The notes under the pieces: model-generated | Seen by the model: only the letters and a program-made list of their open reading frames with translations | What the model was told of the DNA's origin: nothing | Database searches by the model: none | Made by a program: the position numbers and the translations under genes | Shown here: positions 34,332 to 43,018 of the stretch, piece after piece | Layout: each line of letters opens with the position of its first letter | How positions within the stretch are numbered: the first letter of the stretch is position 1 | From: Leptolyngbya sp. NIES-3755 | GTDB lineage: Bacteria; Cyanobacteriota; Cyanobacteriia; Leptolyngbyales; Leptolyngbyaceae | Assembly: GCA_001548435.1 (NCBI GenBank) | Contig: AP017311.1 | Location: forward strand, 27,469 to 91,468 | Direction: 5' to 3' | DNA length: 64,000 bases

Positions 34332-36533
34332 TGTTTCAGCCATCACAGCCTGTTCTTGCAACCGCTGGCTGAGAAGCGTATAGCGGTGTCGATCACGACA
34401 TTGCGAGATCGCATGACGGAGCGCTTGAGGTTGCCCTACCAGAATCGCCAGACGTTTGGCGCGAGTTAGCGTTGTGTAAAGCCAGGGACGACTCAGCATC
34501 ACTGCATTCTGCATAAACAGGGGCACAATTGTCACTGGAAACTCAGACCCTTGCGCTTTATGTCCCGTAATCCCATATGCCAGCGCCATTTGATCCCATT
34601 CACTGCGGTGATACTCGACCCAGTGTTCCTCAAATTGCACTCCTAATGTCTGCGCTTCAACATCGTAAGTTGCAATCACGCCTAATTCACCGTTCATCAC
34701 CTCACGCTCATAGTCATTTTCAAGCTGAATCACGCGATCGCCCACTCTAAACATCAGTTCCTCGGACTGCACTTCTGCCGGAGATTGGGATGGATTTAAT
34801 AGGTCTTGCATCATTGTGTTAATGGCTTTCGTGCCGATCTCACCTTTGATCATCGGACAGAGAATCTGCACATCGTTAAACGTATTCCATCCGAGTTGGG
34901 GAAGCGTTTCACTAATCAATTGGCGAATACATTGGATGCCATGTTGCGGAGAGGGTGAGGGCAGCCAAATGCAGTCCGATTGGAGCGATGCTGAAAAGCG
35001 TTCGATCTCTAGAAGTTCACCCCGATTGATCGCGTGAGCTTGACGAATGATGGCAGAACTTTCAGCTTGTCGCCAAACTTGAGTTAACCGCACGACAGGC
35101 ACTTGGTCTGAAGCAATCAACTCTCGCAGTACCGCTCCGGGTCCGACGCTGGGAAGTTGATCGACATCGCCGACGATGAGCAGTTGAGATTGAATGGAGA
35201 CAGCTTTGATCAGCGCCTGAGCTAAAAATAAATCTGCCATCGAAAACTCATCCACCACAATACAATCGGCTGGGATTGGTCGCGTTTCATCGCGCTGAAA
35301 GTGTCCGCTTCTCGGCTCGTATTCTAACAATCGATGAAGGGTTGAAGCCGATCGCTGACTCAGTTCCGCCAGTCGTCGTGCGGCGCGTCCAGTCGGAGAA
35401 GCGAGAGCAACCCGTTTTCCCATCGCTTCCCAGAGTTCAACGATCGCACGCACCGTATGGGATTTACCGACTCCTGGACCTCCGGTGAGAATGACCACTC
35501 GTGCAGATGCGGCAAGCCTCACCGCGTCTTGTTGCTCGATCGATAATGGCAGATCCGAAGCTTCACAATACTGCTGCATCCAGGTTTGTACAAAGTCATC
35601 TTCTCGAATCGCTGATTGATTCAGTCGCGGTTTCAGTCGGGACGCGATCGCGGTTTCCGCCCGATAGAACGCAAGCAAGTAATAGCCCAACCGTCCTGGG
35701 TACTTCCGGCTTTCTTCCACTTGCAATTCTCGCTCCGCAACCAGCCATGCAAGCTGCTGTTCGATCAATTCGGGCTGTGGGCGATAGTCTGGACGAGTGA
35801 GCAGCCGACTCGTTCGCTCGGCGATCGCGGACTGCGGCAAAAAGCAATGCCCTTCGCGTCCTGCCTCTCGCAATCCGTGGAGAATCGCACTGCGGTAGCG
35901 ATACTCAGAATCAGGAGCAATCCCCAATTGAGTCGCGATGCCATCCGCAGAATGAAATCCAATCCCACGAATCTCAGCGGCAAGCTGAAATGGATTATTG
36001 GAAACAATGGAGATCGCATCTTCGCCGTAGTGCTTGAGTACTCGGACGGCTTGACTTTTCCCGATGCCGTAAGTTTGCAGAAACATCATGACCGTGTGAA
36101 TCTGTCGCTGCTCAATCCAGGTGGATCGAATCTGTGACAATTTTGCTTGAGCAATTCCTTTGACTTCGATCAACCGCTCAATCTCGGTATCGAGAATGGT
36201 TAGCGTGTCGAGTCCGAAGCGATCCACAATTCGTTTCGCCATCGCAGGACCGATACCGCGAATCATACCGCTCCCCAAATAAGCTTCGATGCCTGCGATC
36301 GTATTGGGAACGTTCTCGCTGTATCGCTCGACTTGAAACTGAGCACCATAGCGAGGATGCGATCTCCAACTGCCGTTGAGGATTAGGGATTGTCCCTGGT
36401 TGAGCGTGGCGAAATTGCCCACGATCGTCACCGTTTCGTCAGCCGCTGTTTGGAAGCGTGCGACGGTAAATCCAGTTTCAGCGGAGACAAAAACGATCGA
36501 CTCAATGCTGCCAACGAGTTCTTCAGTATTCAT
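34323..36533 (-). CDS. recD2: RecD2-like DNA helicase
   Basis: 736 residues from ATG 36533 (MNTEELVGSIESIVF); the frame is open to 36569. The N-terminal OB-like part and the HhH part (GIRGIGPAMAKRIVDRFG, AEIRGIGFHSADGIATQLGI) precede a superfamily 1 helicase core: Walker A VVILTGGPGVGKSHTV, motif Ia ALASPTGRAARRLAE, motif II CIVVDEFSM, LLIVGDVDQLPSVGPGAVL, and motif VI YTTLTRAKRLAILVG. RecD2 is a 5'-3' helicase that acts without RecBC. On a mobile replicon it could serve repair or conjugative processing. Confidence 0.92.
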   Translation of the reverse strand: MNTEELVGSIESIVFVSAETGFTVARFQTAADETVTIVGNFATLNQGQSLILNGSWRSHPRYGAQFQVERYSENVPNTIAGIEAYLGSGMIRGIGPAMAKRIVDRFGLDTLTILDTEIERLIEVKGIAQAKLSQIRSTWIEQRQIHTVMMFLQTYGIGKSQAVRVLKHYGEDAISIVSNNPFQLAAEIRGIGFHSADGIATQLGIAPDSEYRYRSAILHGLREAGREGHCFLPQSAIAERTSRLLTRPDYRPQPELIEQQLAWLVAERELQVEESRKYPGRLGYYLLAFYRAETAIASRLKPRLNQSAIREDDFVQTWMQQYCEASDLPLSIEQQDAVRLAASARVVILTGGPGVGKSHTVRAIVELWEAMGKRVALASPTGRAARRLAELSQRSASTLHRLLEYEPRSGHFQRDETRPIPADCIVVDEFSMADLFLAQALIKAVSIQSQLLIVGDVDQLPSVGPGAVLRELIASDQVPVVRLTQVWRQAESSAIIRQAHAINRGELLEIERFSASLQSDCIWLPSPSPQHGIQCIRQLISETLPQLGWNTFNDVQILCPMIKGEIGTKAINTMMQDLLNPSQSPAEVQSEELMFRVGDRVIQLENDYEREVMNGELGVIATYDVEAQTLGVQFEEHWVEYHRSEWDQMALAYGITGHKAQGSEFPVTIVPLFMQNAVMLSRPWLYTTLTRAKRLAILVGQPQALRHAISQCRDRHRYTLLSQRLQEQAVMAETSE

Positions 36534-36663
36534 GCACCATCGCAAGCGACCTACTACCAATTTTGCCACATCTCACAGTGTCTAAAGAATGCTAGAAACC
36601 GATGTGTTCTCCTTTCGAGCTAAAAAACCGAGCCTCTAATTACAGGATCGGCTTGCTGGAACA

Positions 36664-37722
36664 TTAGCGATCACCCATTCCATCAAGCGTCTCCATTTCT
36701 AATTCCAGTTGCTCGATCGATGGCAAACTATTCTTGAATGTATCCGGCAAGCTCTCCCAAATCTCATGCGTCGAAACCCCAATCGGTCGATTGATGTTGC
36801 GAAGCGCATATTCCACGATCGTTTGACTTTTCGACTTGCACAGAATCAGTCCGATCGACGGCTGATCATCAGGATGCCGTAACAAATCATCGATCGCAGC
36901 CAGATAAAAACTCATCTTCCCACTCATCTCTGGCGTGAACTCAGTCATCTTCAAATCGATGATCACATAACAGCGCAGTTTAAGATGGTAAAACACCAGG
37001 TCAATGTAAAAATCCTCGTTGCCCACTTGCAGACGGTACTGGCTACCCACAAAAGCAAACCCGACTCCTAACTCCAACAGAAAATCTCGAATATGTGCCA
37101 CTAGCGCGTTTTCTAGGTCACGTTCCTGTGCTTCTCGTCCGAGTGAAAGAAAATCGAAGGAATACGGATTCTTCAGTAGACTATTCGCCAAATCTGACTG
37201 CGGTTTTGGGAGAGTGCGATCGAAATTCGTCATCGCTTTCCCTTGACGCTCGTGCAAGCGGGTTTCGATCTGAAGAATTAAGACATTGCGGCTCCAACCA
37301 TTATTCACAGTCTGTTGAGCATACCAAAGCCGTTCTTCAGTCGATTTCAATTTTTCGAGTAGGGCGAGGTTGTGATACCAGGTAATTTGTGCAAGCACCT
37401 CTTGCACAATTGTCAGATCTGGATAAGCTTCTGCAAACGCTCTCATATACTTGAGGTTGCGACTGGAAAAGCCTTTGATTTCGGGAAATTCTCGCTGCAA
37501 GTCCTTGGAAAGCTGGTCGATTACTTTTGCGCCCCAGCCTGCTGCTTTTTGGCGATTGAGAATCATTCGTCCGATTTGCCAATAGAGCATCACTAATTCG
37601 CGATTGACCGCAATCGCAGCACGAATTTGAGCGGTACGAATACGTTCTTTCAACTCGCTTAGGAGCAGCGAGTAGCCTTCTGGCAGCAGAGAAGAAGACT
37701 TTGCCACAGCATCATGCTCCAA
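36664..37722 (-). CDS. YhcG/DUF1016-type PDDEXK nuclease
   Basis: 352 residues. The N-terminal helical domain (YWQIGRMILNRQKAAGWGAK, FPEIKGFSSRNLKYMRAFAE, EVLAQITWYHNLALLEKLKS) and the C-terminal nuclease core (FAFVGSQYRLQVGNEDFYID, then LVFYHLKLRCYVIIDLK) are characteristic. The catalytic ExK is DLK here, which is normal for this family. These proteins occur with restriction-modification systems and on mobile elements; their substrate is unknown. It is alone between recD2 and the SWIM gene, with promoter-sized gaps on both sides. Confidence 0.9.
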   Translation of the reverse strand: MEHDAVAKSSSLLPEGYSLLLSELKERIRTAQIRAAIAVNRELVMLYWQIGRMILNRQKAAGWGAKVIDQLSKDLQREFPEIKGFSSRNLKYMRAFAEAYPDLTIVQEVLAQITWYHNLALLEKLKSTEERLWYAQQTVNNGWSRNVLILQIETRLHERQGKAMTNFDRTLPKPQSDLANSLLKNPYSFDFLSLGREAQERDLENALVAHIRDFLLELGVGFAFVGSQYRLQVGNEDFYIDLVFYHLKLRCYVIIDLKMTEFTPEMSGKMSFYLAAIDDLLRHPDDQPSIGLILCKSKSQTIVEYALRNINRPIGVSTHEIWESLPDTFKNSLPSIEQLELEMETLDGMGDR

Positions 37723-37770
37723 TTGAACACCAGTACAATAAGTGCAAGTGTATCAAAATTTGGTTTCGTA

Positions 37771-38610
37771 TTAGAGCAAATCCCGATTTTTAGACTTAAC
37801 CCGTTCATAGACCTCCTCCATCACCGCAATGAATGATTGATCACGCTCCCAAAATGGTGGAAAGTCGCCCTGCTTCTTGACTAGGATACCCGATACACTG
37901 CTTTGAGGTGGGCGCTCAACGATGTTTGGTAATGATTTGCTGCCTTGCCAAAACGCTCTTAACGTTGTTTCGGTTGGCATGGGTTGAACTTCAGGACGAG
38001 TGTAAAAGGATGCAGTAGCCTGTGGTGTGATTGATTGTCGATCGAGTTCCGAAGAGAGTGCTTTTCCGAGCGGCGTTTTTGCAAGTTCAGACTGCAACGT
38101 AATACGAGAAATACCACGCAGTTCAAACAGCAGGAATGGATCTCGATCGAGATCAGCCGCGATTCGATAACACACACCCGCAATGTGTTTGCAAGGATTG
38201 CTATAGTCTGGGCAAGAACATTCCGTGTGAAAGTCTTTTTTCGATTTTGGGAGTAGATTCAAGTTCAGTTGAGTAAAAGCATCCTCAATGTTATCCGGCA
38301 TCTCATTCAGCAGCAGTTTCGAGATAAAGCTGGCTTTCGAGGCAATGTAGGCGATCGCGGCTGTCCACTGGGCGGGACTGATTGGAGCAAGGACAATCTC
38401 GGTTTCGTAAATCGGTTCTTTGTAAACGCCATAGTAAGGATTCACATTGCCCCGAACTTCAGCCACAATCACGCTATCCACGATCGTTAACTTCCGAATG
38501 CGATCGCTACTCCGATACGATCGCCCCCGACTCAATCGCCCTGAATCAGTAAACTTTTCCAGTGCTTCAATGAATTTGTTGCCCCACCAAGTTTTAGAAA
38601 GCTGTGCCAT
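37771..38610 (-). CDS. SWIM zinc-finger protein
   Basis: 279 residues. The SWIM finger is HTECSCPDYSNPCKHIAGV (CxC...CxH) at about residues 130-150. The N-terminus MAQLSKTWWGNKFIEALEKF and RLSRGRSYRSSDRIRKLTIV is conserved in proteins paired with SNF2 helicases. It follows the SNF2 gene by 5 bases on the same strand, so the two form an operon and probably a complex. Role: likely DNA or partner binding for the helicase. Confidence 0.88.
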   Translation of the reverse strand: MAQLSKTWWGNKFIEALEKFTDSGRLSRGRSYRSSDRIRKLTIVDSVIVAEVRGNVNPYYGVYKEPIYETEIVLAPISPAQWTAAIAYIASKASFISKLLLNEMPDNIEDAFTQLNLNLLPKSKKDFHTECSCPDYSNPCKHIAGVCYRIAADLDRDPFLLFELRGISRITLQSELAKTPLGKALSSELDRQSITPQATASFYTRPEVQPMPTETTLRAFWQGSKSLPNIVERPPQSSVSGILVKKQGDFPPFWERDQSFIAVMEEVYERVKSKNRDLL

Positions 38611-38615
38611 GAGTG

Positions 38616-41600
38616 TTACTCCAGAATTGTGCTGCGATTGAGCGTAATTAGTTGTTTGAAGGCTTCATTGTTCAATTCGGTTAACCAAGATTCATCAGAA
38701 CCGACGATCGGGCTTGCGAGTTTCTTCTTATCTTCGATCATTTGATCAATGCGTTCTTCAAGCGTTCCGAGTGCAACAAATTTATGCACAAAGACATTCT
38801 TTTTCTGACCAATCCGAAAAGCTCGATCGGTCGCTTGATCTTCAACCGCCGGATTCCACCAGCGATCAAAATGGAATACATGATTTGCTTTAGTCAACGT
38901 GATTCCAACGCCACCCGCTTTAATCGACAAAATAAAGATTGCGGGTTCCGTTTCTGGGTCTTGAAACTCTGCAATCATTGTTTCGCGTTTTGCTCTCGCC
39001 GTTCCGCCATGTAGATAGTAAGTTCGATAGTGTTGATGTTTCAGATACTTCTCAAGTGCGGCTCCGATTTCTGCAAACTGAGTGAAGACCAAAATGCTTT
39101 CGCCTTCGTCGATCGCTTCTTGAATCATTTCGCTGAGGCGTTGGAGTTTATGCGATCGTTCTGGTAAAAACTCACTCTCATCCTGAAGAAACTGCATCGG
39201 ATGATTGCAAATCTGCTTGAGCTTCAATAACGTTGCTAGAATCATTCCCTTTCGCTGAATTCCTTCTGCATCGTTGATCTGATTCAAAACATCTTTTACG
39301 ACTGCTTCGTAGAGCGAGGCTTGTTCCTTAGTTAGATTGCAGTACAGCTTTTGTTCGACTTTATCGGGTAAGTCTTGAATGATTGCAGGATCAGTCTTTA
39401 CCCGTCGTAAGATGAATGGCTCGACCAGTTGTTTCAGGGTTGCAGATTTTATGCGATCGTTATTCTTCTGAATCGGAACCTCAAATCCTTTACGAAACTG
39501 AGCTTCTTTGCCTAAATAACCTGGATTGAGGAAGTTAAAAATCGACCACAAATCTAAAAGCCGATTCTCTACAGGAGTTCCGGTTAAAGCGAGTCGATGT
39601 TGCGCGGGAAGCTTCAAAATCGCTTTTGTTTGTGCTGAAGCTGGATTCTTAATGTTCTGTGCTTCATCAATGACAATTCGTTGCCAAGTGATTGAAGCTA
39701 AGACTGCAATATCTTTGCGAATCAGTGTGTACGAGGTAATGACGACATCACAATTCGCGATCGCGCTTTGAAAAGCTTCGAGTGCTTGTACTCGATTACT
39801 CCCGTGATGCAAGTATGATGTTAACTGAGGCGCAAACTTCTCAATTTCTTTCTGCCAATTCCCTAGTACAGAAGTTGGCGCAATCAGTAAAGTTGGCGGA
39901 ACTTGAGCTTGCTTTTTCCGAGATTTGGAAACGGCTTCACGCTCTTGCACAAATCGAGCGATTACCTGAAACGACTTCCCCATGCCCATATCATCGGCAA
40001 GACAACCATTCAGTCCTAGACTTTCTAGATAGCTCAACCAAGACACACCACGTTGCTGATACGGGCGTAATGTTCCATTCAACTGTTTCGGATCAGGTAA
40101 TACTTCGAGTTGGCTTTTATCATTCAACTGAGCCAGCATTCTCGACAGCGTTGAATCATACGCCACCTCTAACTCAAATCCATCTTTGCCCTCTGCTGAT
40201 AGCTTGATCAAATCCATCAAGCTCAGTTCTGGGTGCTGATCTTTGTGCTTTTTCCAGAACTCCAACATCTGCTGCATTTTGTCACGATCGAGTTGAACCC
40301 ACTGTCCGCGAAACTGCACCAAATCCGATTTCGACCTGACTAGCTGTTCCCATTCTTTCGGGCTGACTGCTTCTCCATTGATAGAAAGCTCATATTGATA
40401 GTCCACTAAGCTATCAACCGAGAAGTAGCTTTTACTTTTATCATTGCCGCCGAGTTTACGCCCTTTTGCCTGCATTCTAACTTTTGCTCGTCGCCATCCT
40501 TGCGGAGTCCACCAAGCCGGAACAATCACTTTGTAGCCTGCATCTTCTAGCACCCAAGCCGTTTCTTGCAGGAAAGCATTTGCCTCTTCCACATTCATCA
40601 GGATTTGAATGGGTTGATCTGTTTCCAATCCTGCCCAGAGTTTCGGATAGATGCGGGCAGCATAGCCTAGTTGCATCAATAACTGCTGCTCAAAGTCTTG
40701 TCCGAATTGTTTGAGTAAGGTTTTACGCTTTGTGGTTCGAGCAGTCCAATACTCACTTAATGGAACTCGCACCGATGGATCTTGTCGCGCCGCCGCTTGA
40801 AATTCAAGTACCCAAGGTTCTTTCGGATCTTGAGGAGATTGCAAAGCAAAACAAAGATAGAATGCAAATTCGGTTTGGCTCTGAGCAATGCGATTCCGCC
40901 AGTTCTGCCACTGTTGATACTGTTCTAGCGTGTAGTTCGCGGGGGCGATCGTATGACTAAAGCAGTCCTGAATCAACGTATTTGCAATCTGTTTTTCAAA
41001 CGTGGCAGGAATTGGAGTTTGAGCAAGGATGTCGTGCAGTAACACTTCTGAAAAGTGACGCAGAAGCGAGATCGTATTCCGCATTTGTGGCTCGGACGGA
41101 CGAGACTGAAACCCAGTCGCACACAAGAGCGGCATTTGCTCACTATAGTGTGCGAGTTGTGATTCGTAATCAGTGGATAAAATCTCCCAGCCTGGATAGA
41201 TCTCGAAGCCTGAAGCTTTTTTACGCTTTGAAGTCGATAAATTGCGATACTTGAGCGTGGGAATATATCGATCGTTGAGAAAGACGTGCTTTAAGAACTG
41301 CGTGTAATGATACCAAAACAGCAAGTCGGCTCCAATCTGCACTTCGACTAAATTGTGCAGTGCTAGGAAATGCCACTCATTCAGCAGCTTGATAATTTGA
41401 GCGATCGGACAGGAGTAACTCTGTACCTGCCAATACTGCCACTCCCAGGTTTTGGGCAAATCGACTTCGAGGTATCGAGCTAGTTCTGGAGAGGGGCAGG
41501 GTTCACCAGTACTCGGCAGCAGAAAGAAAACGGGTGCGAACGCGGAGCGCGGTGCAAGCATCGACATTCCAAGTTCTTCAGTCAAAAATGCTGCTAAAGG

Positions 41601-41747
41601 CTTCTCTAGCAAATGATGTGGATGCAGCGAAGCTTCTGTTTTACGCGATTTAAGCTTCTCTAACGTTTCGACCCATAAGTAAAATTTGCCACGTTGCACG
41701 AAGTCTGTCGCATCATCAGGAATCCAAGTACCATGCAGAATGTGCAT
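38616..41747 (-). CDS. SNF2-family helicase
   Basis: 1043 residues. The N-terminal half is a domain specific to bacterial SNF2 proteins (residues about 1-560). The motor follows: Walker A CLADDMGMGKSFQVIARF, motif II RIVIDEAQNIKNPASAQ, LALTGTPVENRLLDLWSIF, and motif VI WNPAVEDQATDRAFRIGQ. It is an ATP-driven double-strand DNA translocase. In bacteria, paired SNF2/SWIM genes are common in cyanobacteria, with roles unproven. Complete, with no sign of damage. Confidence 0.93.
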   Translation of the reverse strand: MHILHGTWIPDDATDFVQRGKFYLWVETLEKLKSRKTEASLHPHHLLEKPLAAFLTEELGMSMLAPRSAFAPVFFLLPSTGEPCPSPELARYLEVDLPKTWEWQYWQVQSYSCPIAQIIKLLNEWHFLALHNLVEVQIGADLLFWYHYTQFLKHVFLNDRYIPTLKYRNLSTSKRKKASGFEIYPGWEILSTDYESQLAHYSEQMPLLCATGFQSRPSEPQMRNTISLLRHFSEVLLHDILAQTPIPATFEKQIANTLIQDCFSHTIAPANYTLEQYQQWQNWRNRIAQSQTEFAFYLCFALQSPQDPKEPWVLEFQAAARQDPSVRVPLSEYWTARTTKRKTLLKQFGQDFEQQLLMQLGYAARIYPKLWAGLETDQPIQILMNVEEANAFLQETAWVLEDAGYKVIVPAWWTPQGWRRAKVRMQAKGRKLGGNDKSKSYFSVDSLVDYQYELSINGEAVSPKEWEQLVRSKSDLVQFRGQWVQLDRDKMQQMLEFWKKHKDQHPELSLMDLIKLSAEGKDGFELEVAYDSTLSRMLAQLNDKSQLEVLPDPKQLNGTLRPYQQRGVSWLSYLESLGLNGCLADDMGMGKSFQVIARFVQEREAVSKSRKKQAQVPPTLLIAPTSVLGNWQKEIEKFAPQLTSYLHHGSNRVQALEAFQSAIANCDVVITSYTLIRKDIAVLASITWQRIVIDEAQNIKNPASAQTKAILKLPAQHRLALTGTPVENRLLDLWSIFNFLNPGYLGKEAQFRKGFEVPIQKNNDRIKSATLKQLVEPFILRRVKTDPAIIQDLPDKVEQKLYCNLTKEQASLYEAVVKDVLNQINDAEGIQRKGMILATLLKLKQICNHPMQFLQDESEFLPERSHKLQRLSEMIQEAIDEGESILVFTQFAEIGAALEKYLKHQHYRTYYLHGGTARAKRETMIAEFQDPETEPAIFILSIKAGGVGITLTKANHVFHFDRWWNPAVEDQATDRAFRIGQKKNVFVHKFVALGTLEERIDQMIEDKKKLASPIVGSDESWLTELNNEAFKQLITLNRSTILE

Positions 41748-41877
41748 CTTTTTTAGACCAATCGCTGTTTTGACTTTACCAAAGCAGAGCGAAATCGCAC
41801 ACCTTTTTCAAAGAGCTGGTTTCAGAGTATTAATGTTAAAACAGATGCACTATTAGCAAAGTAAAGCAGGAAACCTA

Positions 41878-42501
41878 CTATGATGCTTCTCCTGGCATCA
41901 CCTGTAAAATCTCAAGGATTTGAATCACTTCCTCGTGCGTCACTTGTGCAGTTGTTTTTCGGAACCGTTCTAGAACAAACCACTTGTACTGGGGCAATGA
42001 CCAACCTAGCCGGACGGTTTCACGGAAAATCGATCGCAGGATTGCTTCCTGTGCGGCTGTGTAATCTGGAGTGCGATCGGGATAAAAAGCAGGTGGTTGA
42101 CCAGAAGTAGACAACTGAAATAGCACTGCCGGAAACTTGTTCATTACCGTTTGTAGTCGAATCGGAGCCGCGTCCCAGTAATCGTTAGGACGAAGATACC
42201 AGTCTGCTTCCTCAAGATCAAAAGTGGGTGGTGATGAAGTGTAAAAGATTGCTGACTGTCCCTGTTGTTCGGATGAAATATATTCCGTAGCAGCAGCACG
42301 ATCAAGCCAATGTTTTTCGTCTGCGGTCAGCGATCGCGGCTTGACCCCATCTGGTAACTTGAGATCGAGTAATCCTGCCTGCCAAAGCTGAGTGCGAGTT
42401 TGAAGATCAAGCTGTGGCATTCCTTCCCAAGTTTGACGGGTGAGTTTGTTTGTCGATCGATTGGCAGTGGATTTGACACCGAAGCCTTTCGCGTGAGCCA
42501 T
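41878..42501 (-). CDS. Unknown protein downstream of TTCTTATGTACA sites
   Basis: 207 residues from ATG 42501 (MAHAKGFGVKSTANRSTNKL); GTG 42543 extends it by 14. The first 25 residues are basic. Then LTADEKHWLDRAAATEYISS and LFQLSTSGQPPAFYPDRTPD, ending with a helical section (FRETVRLGWSLPQYKWFVLE, THEEVIQILEILQVM). Not recognised. The repeat cluster at 42565-42649 sits directly upstream and may control it. Confidence 0.6.
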   Translation of the reverse strand: MAHAKGFGVKSTANRSTNKLTRQTWEGMPQLDLQTRTQLWQAGLLDLKLPDGVKPRSLTADEKHWLDRAAATEYISSEQQGQSAIFYTSSPPTFDLEEADWYLRPNDYWDAAPIRLQTVMNKFPAVLFQLSTSGQPPAFYPDRTPDYTAAQEAILRSIFRETVRLGWSLPQYKWFVLERFRKTTAQVTHEEVIQILEILQVMPGEAS

Positions 42502-42564
42502 GTCGAGTGAGCCGGAAAATGAGGGTTGCCTCAATTGTCGCACGTCTTTCTCAGATTGAAATTT

Positions 42565-42649
42565 TTCTTATGTACACCTCTAACTTCTTATGTACACATT
42601 GAAAGTAACGCCCGCATCTGTACATAAGAAAGCAAATCACACATAAGAA
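42565..42649. repeat. Cluster of TTCTTATGTACA motifs, site 1
   Basis: Two direct copies of TTCTTATGTACAC (42565-42577 and 42585-42597, 20 bases apart), one inverted copy TGTACATAAGAA (42619-42630) and one partial inverted copy CACATAAGAA (42640-42649). The same motif pair recurs at 47131-47164 and 48591-48626. The spacing of about two helical turns suggests protein binding. Confidence 0.75.
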
Positions 42650-42666
42650 ATTAGATTGCAGCAGGA

Positions 42667-43014
42667 TCAGCGCGACTGAATTTGCTTGAAGCGCTTTCCC
42701 ACATATCGGCTTTTCAGCTTGCCATCCTCGCGCCAGTAGACGTACCAATACGGTCCGTGTAACTCTCCATCCATTCCCGCACATTTACATCCTGCTTTCC
42801 CACAGCGGACTAACTCTAACTGATACAGTTGATTATCAATCCGCTGTGTGTCCATCACTTCGCGTCCTTTTGCTGTAACCACCTCTGAATCTGCCGACTC
42901 TTGTTCAAGCGATTTCACAATTTCGCCTAGTTCGGCATAAAGCTGTTTTGCCTGAGCCAAAGTAAGCTGTCCAAGGGTAGTCCGAAGTTTATCAATATCG
43001 GGACGCTTAGCCAT
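42667..43014 (-). CDS. DUF6788-like protein
   Basis: 115 residues from ATG 43014 (MAKRPDIDKLRTTLGQLTLA). The second half has the diagnostic CGKAGCKCAGMDGELHGPYW, then YVYWREDGKLKSRYVGKRFK, as in the small DUF6788 group that often occurs on plasmids and next to transposon genes. Two to three cysteines may bind zinc. It begins four bases beyond the stop of the AEP gene on the same strand, so they are probably co-transcribed. Confidence 0.7.
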   Translation of the reverse strand: MAKRPDIDKLRTTLGQLTLAQAKQLYAELGEIVKSLEQESADSEVVTAKGREVMDTQRIDNQLYQLELVRCGKAGCKCAGMDGELHGPYWYVYWREDGKLKSRYVGKRFKQIQSR

Positions 43015-43018
43015 TGCT

